64,000 bases of DNA from Dipteris shenzhenensis (taxonomy: Eukaryota > Polypodiophyta > Polypodiopsida > Gleicheniales), in NCBI GenBank assembly GCA_047967505.1, contig CM106539.1; one strand, written 5' to 3'. This document shows, piece after piece, positions 12,141 through 22,688 of this stretch (its first letter is position 1; every line of letters begins with the position of its first letter). The translations under genes and the position numbers were made by a program. The notes beneath the pieces are model-generated. The model did not search any database and had not been told where the DNA came from. It was given only the letters and a program-made list of their open reading frames with translations.

Positions 12141-12634
12141 GCAAGCTATGAATGGCTCTTGGAAGTTCTGCAACTTGCAAAGCTTTACTGCCACCTAGTA
12201 GTTTTGGCACACTTACAGAGTTTCTGGCACACCTTGATTAATGAGGCATAGCTATTTTTATCCTTGATGAAAGGGTTGGACATGATCCTCTCAAGATATG
12301 TCTTCCTACACGAAAGGCAAATTGTCATGGATGAAGCCCATCAAGGGGCTAGAAGCCTAGAGTATAGCCTTGCCTCTGATACCATCTGACCAAATCAGGA
12401 ATTCTTACATAGAAAAAGCACCAATTGAAAAATTGAAGAAAGAAACCAAAGCATGAGGAGGCAATAATGACCAACTGGGTACAACCACCCCTTCCACTAG
12501 TTGAGTAGTTGACGCTTTCCTATCAAGGTATTTGAGATGATCGATTAAAGCATAAGGAGCCAAACATATCAATCTTCTCCTCCAAAATAAGGGATGTCTT
12601 TTACATAGCCTCTTTGTGCTTGATTTAATCCAAA
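12141..12634 (-). mobile_element. LTR-retroelement end, copy A (LTR + PBS + leader)
   Basis: The minus strand reads a 246 bp LTR (12632 to 12387) starting TGGATTAAATC and ending GATTTGGTCA, then two bases, then the PBS-like TGGTATCAGAGGC, then about 230 bases of internal leader. A copy of the same extent lies at 36501-36996. Similarity breaks just past the LTR edge in both, which supports the boundary. No partner LTR was found to the left. Confidence 0.7.
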
Positions 12635-12671
12635 AAAGCTCATAGTCATCGTCTTGAAAAATAAATAAATC

Positions 12672-12960
12672 CATTGTTTGTTCTTTCTTCTTATTCTTGT
12701 TTGCAAAAACTCTGTTTTTCCATCCAAACTTCCATCCATCTTTCCATCCGTCTATCCGTCCAAACTTCCATCCATCCATTTTTCATCCTTCCATTCATCC
12801 ATTTGATCCATCCTTTCCATCCACATCCGTCCATCTTCCTACAATGATCTTATCTTTCAATCCTCTTCCGACTGGATCACTACTTCTATATCCCATCCAC
12901 ATTGGACCAATTCCTTCACCAGTCCTCCTGCCTCTCATCCTTTTTCCTTGCTAAATTTTT
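12672..12960 (+). pseudogene. Duplicated fragment of the TPS 5' leader
   Basis: Nearly collinear with 40367-40632, the leader of the TPS gene in this window: TTGTTCTTTCTTCTTATTC, the CATCCATTTGATCCATCC block, CTTATCTTTCAATCCTC and CACCAGTCCTCC. Many differences change a CG in the TPS copy to CA or TG here (CCGTCC to CCATCC, CCGCGTTGG to CCACATTGG, GACCGATT to GACCAATT). That is the pattern left by methyl-cytosine deamination in a silenced copy. The ORFs read across it are not genes. Confidence 0.8.
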
Positions 12961-13195
12961 CACGTATACGGAACACACACACAGACTGTTTGTGTGTCTA
13001 TGTGAGAGAGAGATCTTCGCACGCGATGTCTTTTCACCGCCCCCCAAAAAAAAATTTGTGTGATTTTCACTAAAAAAGTGTGTATGTGAGAGAGATATTT
13101 TCCCAAAAAAAAGTGTGTGTGAGAGAGAGAAAGAGAGAGTGTGTAGAGAGAGACGTGTGCGTGTGCATATTGGACCATCTGGTATTCTTTCAATA
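12961..13195. repeat. Mixed (CA)n, (GA)n and poly-A microsatellites
   Basis: Short alternating GTGTGT, GAGAGA and A-rich runs. No coding content. Confidence 0.8.
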
Positions 13196-13339
13196 CCTAC
13201 GCCTTCTTCACACATTCTTTGCATACGTCCCTATATGATGCTTATCATATAAGTGACATTTCCTTACATCTTTTAGAAGTTTTCATTTTTGAATTTCACA
13301 ATTAGAAAATAACAATGTATTGCTTTTCATTTCTATATT

Positions 13340-14215
13340 TCACACTTTCAATCAGTAACTGATGTTTGTCTTGAACCAACACCAGGCTGGTTTAGGATAA
13401 TCACATTTAGTCCAAGCCATCCTGGTCTAGAAGTAAAGTGGTATATTACCCGAATAGCACGAAATTAAATTTAACTAATTTAACTACTATGAAACGCAAT
13501 AATTTCAACCACCGAGACCATCAACAACTAATGTCTGTTCAACCACGCTAGTTTAGGACAATCACATAACTTGTTATTGAGAACGGAAGTAGCCATGGTT
13601 GCATGATGTTCTAAGCACCGGGTCAGTTTAGTAAAATAACAATATATTGCTTTTTTGTTGCGAAATATATTGTCGTTAATTTTTGTTCAACCTTGCCACC
13701 GGGTTGGTAAACAACTAATGTCTGTTCAAACATGCAGGTTCAGAACAATCATATAATTGGTGATTGGGCTAAATCAACCATGGTTTAACTAATGTCTATT
13801 CAACCATGCTAGTTCAAGACAATCAAATAACTGGTGATTGAGCTAAAGCAGCCACGGTTGAATGATGTTCCAACCATTGGACTGGTTTAGTAAAATAACA
13901 ATATATTTCTTTTTGGTTGCAAAATATATTCCTATTAATTTTTGCCACCGGGATGGTAAACAACTAATGTCTATTCAACCACGTTGGTTTAGGATAATCA
14001 CATAAGTGGTGATTGAGCTGAACTAGCCTACAATTGCATGATGTTCCAACCACCAGGTTGGTCGAGGACGATCAGCCTACAATTTCATGATGTTGCAACC
14101 ATCAGGTTGGTTCAGGACAATCACATTTAGTCCAAGCCTGGTTTAAGAAATGAAACAAGTAAGCTATCCCAAAGCTCAATCACAAACAACCACCGAGAAG
14201 GTTTAGGCACCACTG
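13340..14215. repeat. Degenerate repeat array, shared with 59.27-59.56 kb
   Basis: Five or more imperfect copies of a unit of roughly 110-180 bases. Recurring words are CAACTAATGTCT, CAACCACGCTGGTT, GGACAATCACATAA, GTGATTGAGCT, ATGATGTTCCAACCA and AACAATATATTGCTTTT. The reverse complement of the same unit occurs at 59270-59560, including the shared edge ATGCTTGATACAA..CAGGTCA. It abuts the 3' end of the ORF at 14236-14865 and may be the terminal region of that element. Confidence 0.7.
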
Positions 14216-14235
14216 ACCTGCATTGTATCAAGCAT

Positions 14236-14865
14236 CTATATGATGTGCTCCTCAAACACCTTGTGTCTCCTCCGCTTTTTACAGATGTCATTTCTATTTG
14301 AAGAAACTCTCGTATTTTTATGCCAAAATGCCATCACCTTAGCAATGACTTTCGCACTTAGGCTGTCTGTCCTTTTCTGGTGTTCTGTTGGAGCCCACAA
14401 ACTTCTCGGATCGAGATAATCATGCATTGCTTCTACTCTACGATCAACCGTTGGAGCCTCATTGGCCCTTTTGATTGACAACATCTTTGACATTGTGCGC
14501 TGAAGACGTTTCTCCATTATTTTAGGGAACACCAACATAGCTAATGTCTCGCTCTTTATAGCTACTTGATTTAAGCTATGCACCCGCAAATGAATGCATA
14601 ACAAGTCTACAAGATTTTCTTGGATTAAACATCTGATAAATATTTGAGAATGGTAATTGTTCATATCAATTCTTATTTGTGATGCGACTTTCTCATAAAT
14701 TCCTTTATTTCTCAACCAACTTTGCAATAACTCTTCATCCTTTTCTTTTCTGCATAAGATTTTATGACTTGTGTCAAAAGAAGTGAAGAATGCATTAATT
14801 CTTAAATTTGATCCTAAGGTGAATGGCTTGTGGGAGCACATCCTCCCAATACCAATTGATACCAT
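14236..14865 (-). CDS. Unrecognised element-like protein, 209 codons
   Basis: The longest uninterrupted unknown ORF in the left half. It is basic, with a C-terminal block VIAKVMAFWHKNTR, SSNRNDICKKRRRHKV. The FW..NTR.S.N..D pattern recalls uncharacterised proteins I associate with repeat families, but I cannot name the domain. There is no signal peptide or membrane segment. It is probably an exon or remnant of a longer gene, since there is no clear start context and it is flanked by a repeat array. A related 3' edge (ATGCTTGATACAA) reappears at 59270, which supports membership of a dispersed element. Confidence 0.35.
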   Translation of the reverse strand: MVSIGIGRMCSHKPFTLGSNLRINAFFTSFDTSHKILCRKEKDEELLQSWLRNKGIYEKVASQIRIDMNNYHSQIFIRCLIQENLVDLLCIHLRVHSLNQVAIKSETLAMLVFPKIMEKRLQRTMSKMLSIKRANEAPTVDRRVEAMHDYLDPRSLWAPTEHQKRTDSLSAKVIAKVMAFWHKNTRVSSNRNDICKKRRRHKVFEEHII

Positions 14866-14976
14866 ATTTTAGTTCAAAGGTGTTCAATTTGAATTGAAGA
14901 AAATCAATTCTAGGAGCAGGTTATGGATTGTTTGTACATACAGCTGTAGAAGAAAACTTATAATTTTTGGTATACA

Positions 14977-15195
14977 ATGGCCCAAAGTATAGTTATGGTA
15001 CTTGGATTACTCTTTACACTCAATTTCCAAGGCTTAGGAGCTATGGCCTCCTCAAAGGTCCAAAAGTTATGCCAAAAGAGTATTAGGCAATACATTGTGG
15101 AAGATGTGTTGTATGGGAATGTAGCTAGATGCATCAATTGCTCTATTAATTGTACGAATGTCATATATGTATATGACCCTAATGTACCGCCTTAG
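14977..15195 (+). pseudogene. Possible SET-domain scrap
   Basis: A 72-codon ORF ends QYIVEDVLYGNVARCINCSI then NCTNVIYVYDPNVPP. GNVAR.IN.S followed by N matches the core of SET-domain lysine methyltransferases (GN.ARFINHSC.PN), but the catalytic-site NHSC reads NCSI here. Nothing else of a SET protein is visible, so this is at best a captured or decayed fragment. A chance match is possible. Confidence 0.3.
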
Positions 15196-16391
15196 ATTGA
15201 AGATAGAGGAGAATCTGATGTTTTGGATCTCTTTTGGATATGGTAACAGTTATTGATATGTTTGGATATTTTGTTGTAAAATCCCTTAGGGATATCCATG
15301 TAGGAGAGGAGCTATTCTGAGAGTACGAGTTTTAAGATGTAACACCATGTTGTTGGCATAACACTTCCAAAGATATTGAAATTTAGAATTTAAGATTGGT
15401 GATTTGAATATCAAAGGCGTTTCTTAACATTGCCAATGCCCTTTCTTTGGAGAAAATTCACAAAGTTTGGATGCACATTGCTTTGATTTTCATGCAATTG
15501 GATGCACATTGCTTGGATTCACATGCATGCATGACAATTATTTGAGGATTACCAAAGAGCGAGCAAGGAAAAGCGAGTGAGCCCAATTAAGCGAGTGTGA
15601 TTAAACAACAGGCAAGCGAGCAGCCCTTGATCCACTATATGATTAATCAAATTTCATTGGAGAGAGGAGTCATGTCCCAAAATGATATTGCTTCCCTCCT
15701 TCCTTCTCATGCTATCACATTAGACTCATTGTGGAGAGAGATTCAATAGTATATAAAATATATGATTCATAAAAACAAAGACTACTTAGAGGGCACATTG
15801 TTCGAATTGCACATCTCCTTCCTTCTCATATATTTACATTACAATAAATTTGGCAAACAAACATAGTGGTATTGAATACGAGATTTAAAAAAGAACTAAC
15901 ATTGCACACAAGTTTTACATTACATATCATGCCTGCCATGCTTATATGATTACATATTCCATACATGCATCATGAAGACAAATATCAGGCTACACATATC
16001 TTCCTCCCATCCAAAGAAAAGGAGTAGCCTACACATCATATTAAATACCTTTCTCTCCTTACTTTCACACTGAAATCCTTATGGAGAGACAACAACAGAG
16101 GAGCAGGTAGAATATAGCCAAAACCTGCTCATACTCTACATGTACATATCATGCCTTCCATGTTTGTAGAAGTACATCTTCCAAACATCTGATCCAAAAA
16201 ATGGAAGGCATGTAGAGCAAAAAAGCACATTACATCTATTGCATCTTCTACTATTCACATTAAAGGCTGACATATCTTGCCTCTAATGCTTGCAGGTGTA
16301 TATCCTTACTTCGATTACAAAAACATCGAAGGATCCCTACCTCTGTAATCTGCATGTTTAGCAAAGAACAACAGAATGTCTTTCACATCAT
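15196..16391. other. 3' flank of MULE, with conserved terminal motif
   Basis: No gene. 15557-15597 contains GAGCGAGC.AAGGAAAAGCGAG and AAGCGAGTG. This matches, in inverted orientation relative to the window, the motif at 35681-35725 downstream of the second MULE. The intervening sequence is AT-rich with scattered CATGCC words. Confidence 0.5.
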
Positions 16392-19300
16392 CTAGTCTAT
16401 GGAAGATGGATTTCTTTTTCCAACCAGTGCTTGAAACAACTCAATCTTAGTCAATGCTGCTTGATGCATAAACTGATGCACTATATCACTCAATCCCAGC
16501 ACTACAATGAACACAAAGTATATGTGCTTGCAAGGCATATAAGGAGTTTTACTTGTCTCCCTTTGAGTGAAATCAAGACATGTACAACATGGGAATTCTG
16601 AAATTGAGACACAGTATGTTAGCCCCTTGGAAATTGAACCTGATGTACGAATGTGGAAAAGATGCATCTCATTTGGAATAATAGTGCTCTCTCTTACAAC
16701 TTCCCCATTCTCTGCAATTGCCTTGCTTATCCTTTCTTTGAATTCTTCATTCAACCTAGTTCTCCATGACACAAGCTTTCCATCACGATGAGATGGGCGC
16801 ACATGGCTTGGCGTACGGATTTTTTGCATACAAGATGGGAAGCTCATGACACCAATAGCATCATCAGTCTCAAATACAAATCCTGCCCTTACCAGGGTCT
16901 CCCTCTCATCCACAGTAATTGATGTCCCACATGCAACCTTCCACACACCTGGAGAGTTTCCAGGAACACCTTGAATGAAATTATCCACCTTCCATGTATG
17001 GGTCATAGTACTATTGCAAAACCAAACAAATTGTTCTGTCAATCCATTGGAATGTTGCCTTCTTCCCTTAAAGCAAGGCGCTGGCACACCATTGCTTGCA
17101 CTTCTACCAAGCGCATTGATCATTGCCCCACACCGTCTCCGACTTTCTGTCAAGTAACCAAAGCATGTGACAACACTATGTGCTTTAGTTCTCCTAATTG
17201 CCCAATTGGCATCATGAATGTTTGCCTCTCTACAACCTACCTGGTTTGTAGGATTTAAAAAATCAAGTTGTTGTCTTTTTCCAATCACTCTCTTTGTAGT
17301 GACAGTGATGTATTCGGGGCGATGACTATCAAGTGCATGGACCACAGTTGAACATATAGGACTCCTCTTTCTTCTCATACTTATCAGTTCTGTCATCAGT
17401 CTATCCATCTTTGGAGAGTGTAACCTAGCCTCTTCAATCACAGTGTGTGACAAATCAACAAGCCTATTTCTATCTCCTTTACTAGATCCACCACCATCAA
17501 GTATTCTTTGTCATAGAACATCCAAATTCGGACCTGTACCCAAGTGTTTTCCATTCAAAAAGGCATTATAGTGAGCACTCTGAAGGACACTCATTGCAAG
17601 ATCTGCAGCACAAGCTTCATACAATGTTATGTGTCTTGCATACCCATGTGCTGCTTTCATGCTAGAGTGTTTTGTCTCCGAAAGATTTACTGTAGGAACA
17701 AACCCAGAATTTTTCTCTTGCTGCAAAAACATTCCCCCCCATTGGTTGACTCTAACATCCCACCAAGCCAACCATGTGTGGAGTGCTGGCAACTCACCCT
17801 CTTTCACATGCAATGGAGACCAATACAAGGTCAATGTTCTCTTGCATTGATCTGCAGAAGCAACTGTCGTTGCCTCCCTCCATTTCCTACATAGAACCTT
17901 ATGCTCCTCCTGAAATTGTGGCTTAATGCATCTTTTGGTATGCTCAACCATGCTCATCTCCCAGTGAAAACCACAAGTCCTTTCTTTACCCTCCATTACA
18001 TTTTCAGGCCCACCATTGTAAACTGTGCGAATAGCAAGCCAATTTGCTCCTGCTCCATCTGCCATGAATCCTCGGAATTCAGGTGGTTCAAAACCATTCT
18101 TCTCCATCTGACTATTCAAAAGCTTCCAGAATTGCACTTGTGCATGGGTATCTTCCACCTTGAATTCACATATAGCTATTGTTAAGAGTTCCCTTATGTA
18201 AGGGTCATACACATGAGCACCCATAGTTGACCATCCTTTTACTCAATGGACGTGGTCAAAATGCACCCATTGTGATCCAAGGCTACCTCCTGGCTGCATT
18301 CGATTCACCAAATCAACCCCTGATCCTGGACCAATGGTCGACATTTTGAAAATATGTGGTTGTTGTTCATCTTGCAACTGCCCAGGAAACAAGATACTTT
18401 GCACATATGGATATCTGCATCTCTTTTTCAAACCCAGTATTGAATCCATTTCACCATCTCCTCCTCTAGCATCACATCTTGCACTCTGCACTATTCTCTG
18501 AAGCCTTCTCCTTTGTGTCATTGGTGTGATTGTATCCAAAACTTCTTCAAATTGTTGGTAATCTAGAGGTTCCATAGCAACCCCCTCCTTTGCAAGCAAC
18601 ATATCCATCATAAGGTCTTGTGTAACTGAGACCTCAATGTTTTTGCAAGATGAATTTGCATTTAGCCTAGCACGCATTGAAACAAGATCATCCACTTGCA
18701 ATTCCTTTGCACGACTTTTTCCTTTCTCAACAGGATGGTCATGGAACCCAACATGCACAGCACATCTTGTCGTCTTCGCTCTTTCATGAGGCAAGCAATA
18801 ATATATGATAGCACTGCATTGATAAACACACTCTGGGATTTCTAAACAATGCTTGTAGACAATTGATCCCAAGGTTGGATCAATTGGACCAGGCATAGGT
18901 GGCTTCCTAAGCTTTCCCTTCCATTGTGTATCATTCAGAACTCCCATTCATTCAAGGTAACAATAATGAATGTTACAGCATCTCAAGTATCCAGAACATC
19001 TACTCATCCTTACAATTCCATTGAAAAAGTCTTGTGAACATGTTGAATATTTTGTCCATACATGACCATCGGCATTTTGTTCCATTCCAGACATTGGAGA
19101 TCCATCACGCAAAGGGGGGAGTTCAAAGACAACATACCCATCATAAGTTTTAGGCAGTTCAACAACCTTCTCAACTCTAACTGCAGAAGTTAATGCAACA
19201 TGCAAAGAACTATTCAAAGGCATCTTCTCTATAAGTGAAATAACACTATTCACTTCAGCATTTTGAAAGTCACTATGAGAATATTTCCTTCTTATCACCT

Positions 19301-19544
19301 CAACTCTAAAGGTTGAATGTTGTTTTCCATTGATCTTGTACCCTTTTTGACCATCCTCCAAGTCCATCAAGGGAAGCACTATGGCAATGTCATCCACTCC
19401 GATTTCTTGATGTAGACTAATCTCCTCATCCGCAAGGTGAAAGTGTTCCTTGAGATCTACTAGGGAGACCTCCAATAAAGGAGTGTCGTAACGAATGGAC
19501 AATGTTTCTGATTCTCCAAAGCGAATGAACACAGATGCAGGCAT
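16392..19544 (-). pseudogene. Intronless MULE transposase, three in-frame TGA stops
   Basis: One continuous frame of 1051 codons, broken only by TGA at 18950-18948, 18245-18243 and 17513-17511. An N-terminal domain is followed by a WRKY-GCM1-like zinc-binding block (DGHVWTKYST, CSGYLRCC, HVGFHDHP). The transposase core comes next: WVHFDHVH (first Asp), FMADGAGANW (second Asp), ERTCGFHWE, and NLSETKHSSM with a candidate Glu. The C-terminal region has a SWIM zinc finger (CTCLDF..., then MPCKHIY). The homologue at 31.4-35.3 kb reads HRV (CATCGAGTG) where this copy has H-stop-V (CATTGAGTA). That is one C-to-T change at a CpG. Apart from the stops it is full length, so it died recently. No splice sites are needed anywhere. 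Confidence 0.85.
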
Positions 19545-20908
19545 GTTTTAGATGCACAAATGAACACTAAAGGATTGGTGCCACTTACTACGAGAACAAT
19601 TTCATCAATTTGCAAGCGCAAAAGAAGACGGAGCTCTAGAATAGCTAGCGGCTCTTCATTTACAAAAGAAGATGTAGCCAGTAGAAGAGTGTGATAAAAA
19701 ATGACATTGCCAGAGAAGAGGTGGCATCAGAAGAGCAAATGGAAGCACAAGAGATGGAAATAGAAGAAAAGAGGTTGATAGAAGAGAACATGGCAGCGGA
19801 AGAGAAGATGTTGATAGAAGGAAGAGATGACAAAAGAAGAGAAGACGTGAAAAAATTATGTCTTTGAAAGGTGGCGAGTTAGATGATGCCGTCACAATTA
19901 TCTTCATAAAGGCTCCATGACATGGTTCATAATATCTTGTTTCTTTTCCATGAAAATGGTAATCATTTCACAAGATGGTAATCTTAATAAAGGCTCCATA
20001 ACTTGCAAATACGAATCTGGTAAGAGGAAAAATTTAATATCCTTGCCTACAAAACTAGAATGTTGTAACTTTAATGGTAAAATGTTAATTAATGCATACA
20101 TTTACGCATGAAATGCTAGTCATGTAAGAATGTTAATTTTAGTAATGATAGCATTAGTTAGTAATGCATGGATGCCATTCAATGTTATTAAAGACGGGCT
20201 GCAAAGATGGGCTATAGTGGACACTGCACTAGTGTACAATATATGCAGTGTACACTGCACTGCACATAGTGCAATTTAGTATGCTCAATGTACATTGCAC
20301 TCCAAAGATGTACAGTGTACTGGGCTCTCACATTCATTAAAATGCTAGGAGACAAGTAGGCCATGAAAGATTAGTGGCTCTTCTTTTCCAAGTACTTATT
20401 TCCCATCCAGCTAGTTCTTCTTTCCCTTGTACTCATTTTCCATGATGTAGGTGAATTGCTCTGATGCTCTGAAGTGTTGAATTTGTTGTAAGAGATATGA
20501 TTGTCATATATCTTCTAAAAGAATCCAAGGTAACAACAGGAATGTGAGTTCCCAAAAACAATGCAAAGGCATTAGATTAGAGCTCCAAACGCCCTAGCGA
20601 TAGCCTCTCTACTCTGAGTGAACTTGCAAGAAACCCGTGATCGACAACTAGCTTGTGTAGTTCTTCCAAAAGCTTAGTTGGATCAATAAGAAAGGAACCA
20701 AACGAGAGAATATGTTTAAGAACAGAATCAATATCAACCGTTACCTTCTATCAATATGAACAGAATCAAGTATAGTCAAGATTTAGTGAAGATTTAGCAA
20801 TAAATCCTTCCTTGATAAAATTGGACATTTCTCTCTCTCTCTCTCTCGCAGACCCATTTCTCCAATGCTTGCTTGTCTTGGCTTCGTGATCTTTCTTCCA
20901 TCGCTCTC
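19545..20908. other. Intergenic, with short Glu-rich ORF and TGTACACTGCAC repeats
   Basis: 19707-19871 (+) reads a Glu/Met-rich coiled-coil-like stretch (EEVASEEQMEAQEMEIEEKR) that ends at a TGA. It is too short to call a gene. 20215-20325 repeats variants of GTGTACACTGCAC and AGTGCAA. The last part (20580-20908) is probably promoter and leader carried with the GPDHC fragment. A CT-rich run lies at 20829-20848. Confidence 0.4.
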
Positions 20909-21235
20909 ATGGATTCTCCTCGCTCTTATGCCAATGGCCACTCTCCTTCTCTCCCCCAAACGGTCTTGGATTCCTCTGATCACCGCCTCCAGGAGCTCCA
21001 GCAGCTCTTGAACAAGCCCGATCGCAATCCCTTGTGCATCGTCGGTGTCAGCGCCGGTGCATGGGGCAGCGTTTTCATCGCCATGCTGCAGGATGCTTAT
21101 GGACACTCTCGAGAGAAGGTGCAAATCCGCATTTGGCGACGAGCTGCTAAAGCGGTCGACAAGGTGTCCGCTGAGCATTTGTTCGAGGGAAGATGTGCTG
21201 AGGCACCTTATACGTAAAGTGGAGGGCCACTCAAG
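20909..21235 (+). pseudogene. GPDHC1: 5' fragment of cytosolic NAD-dependent glycerol-3-phosphate dehydrogenase
   Basis: From ATG 20909 the protein matches the first exon of plant GPDHC1: [48 protein letters not shown] and AEHLFE. A deletion of about 10 bases near 21185 then shifts the frame, and [12 protein letters not shown] continues in the next frame before similarity ends. The Rossmann GxGxWG motif has lost its first Gly (SAGAWG). The enzyme normally reduces dihydroxyacetone phosphate to glycerol-3-phosphate in the cytosol. Only about 110 residues of some 460 remain, so this is a captured fragment. GC content is clearly above the flanking TE sequence. Confidence 0.85.
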
Positions 21236-21289
21236 GTAGTGATGAATGTGTTGTCAATAACATGCTTGATACTCCGCTTTGCCCACTCA

Positions 21290-22080
21290 AGGTAGTGACG
21301 AATTTGTAGCTTCTCTTCTCATGCAGCTTCTCTTCTCCCTCCTCACCTTCGCCATCACCCTCCTCTCATGCAGCTTCTCTTCTCCCTCCTCGCCTTCGCC
21401 ATCACCCTCGACTTCGCCATCACTCGCTCCTCGTTTCCTCCCTCCTTGGCCTTCTCATTTTCGTGCGGAGCGATAGAAGGAGGAAGGTGCTCACATCAGT
21501 GGTCACAAAAATCGGAATCGGACTCTGAGTCCCAAGGCAAGACAACCTTCCAATTCTGAATGGGAGTCACAATTCGAAAGTCACGCGAGCTCCGTTCAGC
21601 TCTAGTTTTGTTTGAAATCTATTTTAAAACAATGTCAAGTGAGGCGGGTCATGATCACTTAAAAAACAATGTCAGACTTGAACGCCTTTATCATCCCTCC
21701 TCTCATGCGGCTTCTCTTCTCCCACCTCGCCTTTGCCATCGCTCGCTCCTTTGCCTTCGCCTTCTACCTTCTGCCTTCGCCATCGCTCGTCGCTCCTTCG
21801 TCACCACCCTCGCCTTCGCCATCTGCCTCCTCGCCTTCACCACCACCCTCGCCTTCGCCATCTGCCTCCTCGCCACCACCCTTGCCTTTGCCATCTGCCA
21901 CCCTCGCCTTTGCCATCTGCCACCCTCGCCTTTGCCATCTACCTCCTCACCACCACCCTCGCCTTTGTCACCACCCTCGCCTTCGCCTTCTGCCTCCTTG
22001 CCTTCGCCATTGCTTGCTCCTCGCCTCCTTGCCTTCGCCATCACTCCTTCTCCCTCAGAGTCAAAAGCTTCTCCTCCCCT
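21290..22080. repeat. CTCGCCTTCGCCATC minisatellite
   Basis: Tandem and interspersed units of CTTCGCCATC, CCCTCGCCTTTGCCATCTGC and CTCCTC in all frames produce long Pro/Ser/Ala ORFs on both strands. It fills the space between the GPDHC1 and PLD fragments. The ORFs are composition artefacts. Confidence 0.85.
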
Positions 22081-22366
22081 GACCCTTGCTTCTGCCACCG
22101 CTGCTCGAAGTTGTGGACATCCCAGGCTGCCTGGCCTTCGATCTTGGAGTGGATGTCATGGCAAGGCTCGCGGTGGTCACCCTTTTTAAGCATAGCACCG
22201 GGGAATTTGGGCTGATGAAAATCATTGCGATGCACAGTGTCGAGAGTGCGGAAGAGCGAATGGAACTGAGTGTCGTAGCAGAGCTCACAATGCGTCTCTG
22301 CTGCGAGCCAGAATCATCCCGCCCACTTACCGTCTTCTGGTGATGCGTGAACATGGTACCGATCAC
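22041..22366 (-). pseudogene. Internal fragment of phospholipase D alpha
   Basis: The minus strand reads GTMFTHHQKTV (start of the first HKD catalytic motif) and QQRRIVS in one frame. After a shift it reads [49 protein letters not shown] and [10 protein letters not shown]. The order and wording match plant PLD-alpha over about 100 residues. Residues after HHQKTV, including the motif Asp, are deleted, and PREPWHDIH has Cys for Trp. It is a captured exon piece in opposite orientation to the GPDHC1 fragment next to it, and it cannot encode an enzyme. Confidence 0.85.
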
Positions 22367-22489
22367 GATTTCTCACAAACTCACCCTGTGAGTTTGTGAG
22401 TCGCCCTCCTCACCTTCGCCTTCACCAAGGTACATGCTCCCTCGCCCACGCTTTTGTTTTTGGGAATTAGCCAAGCTATACACATCCTT

Positions 22490-22622
22490 TTTTTGATCTA
22501 CTTTCCATGAGAAAGGGCAGCGCGTTTCTCATGGAAAGTAGATTAAAATCATTGGGTCCATTTTGATGTACTTTCCATGAGAAAGGGCAATGCGCTTTCT
22601 CATGGAAAGTAGATCAAAATCA
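22490..22622. repeat. Paired hairpin element
   Basis: Two consecutive near-perfect hairpins (22491-22548 and 22561-22620). Each has arms CTACTTTCCATGAGAAA and TTTCTCATGGAAAGTAGAT around a GGGCARYGCG loop. The whole block is itself an inverted repeat bounded by TTTTGAT and ATCAAAA. It could be a small foldback or MITE-like element, or the terminal structure of the gene-capturing element. Confidence 0.75.
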
Positions 22623-22688
22623 TGTCAAAGGAGGTATACTAAAAGGTTTGGAATAGTATACTAATGTTATTCTTTCCTATCCATTTAG

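Noticed and set aside
12697-13224. ORFs across the CATCCATCC region
   Set aside because: This is a copy of an untranslated TPS leader followed by microsatellites; no codon signal.
14958-15164. 68-codon minus-strand ORF
   Set aside because: Shadow of the plus-strand ORF; no motif.
21560-22215. 209-, 160- and 137-codon Pro/Ser/Leu ORFs
   Set aside because: They arise from the CTTCGCCATC minisatellite and overlap in all frames. The only real coding trace is the antisense PLD-alpha piece.
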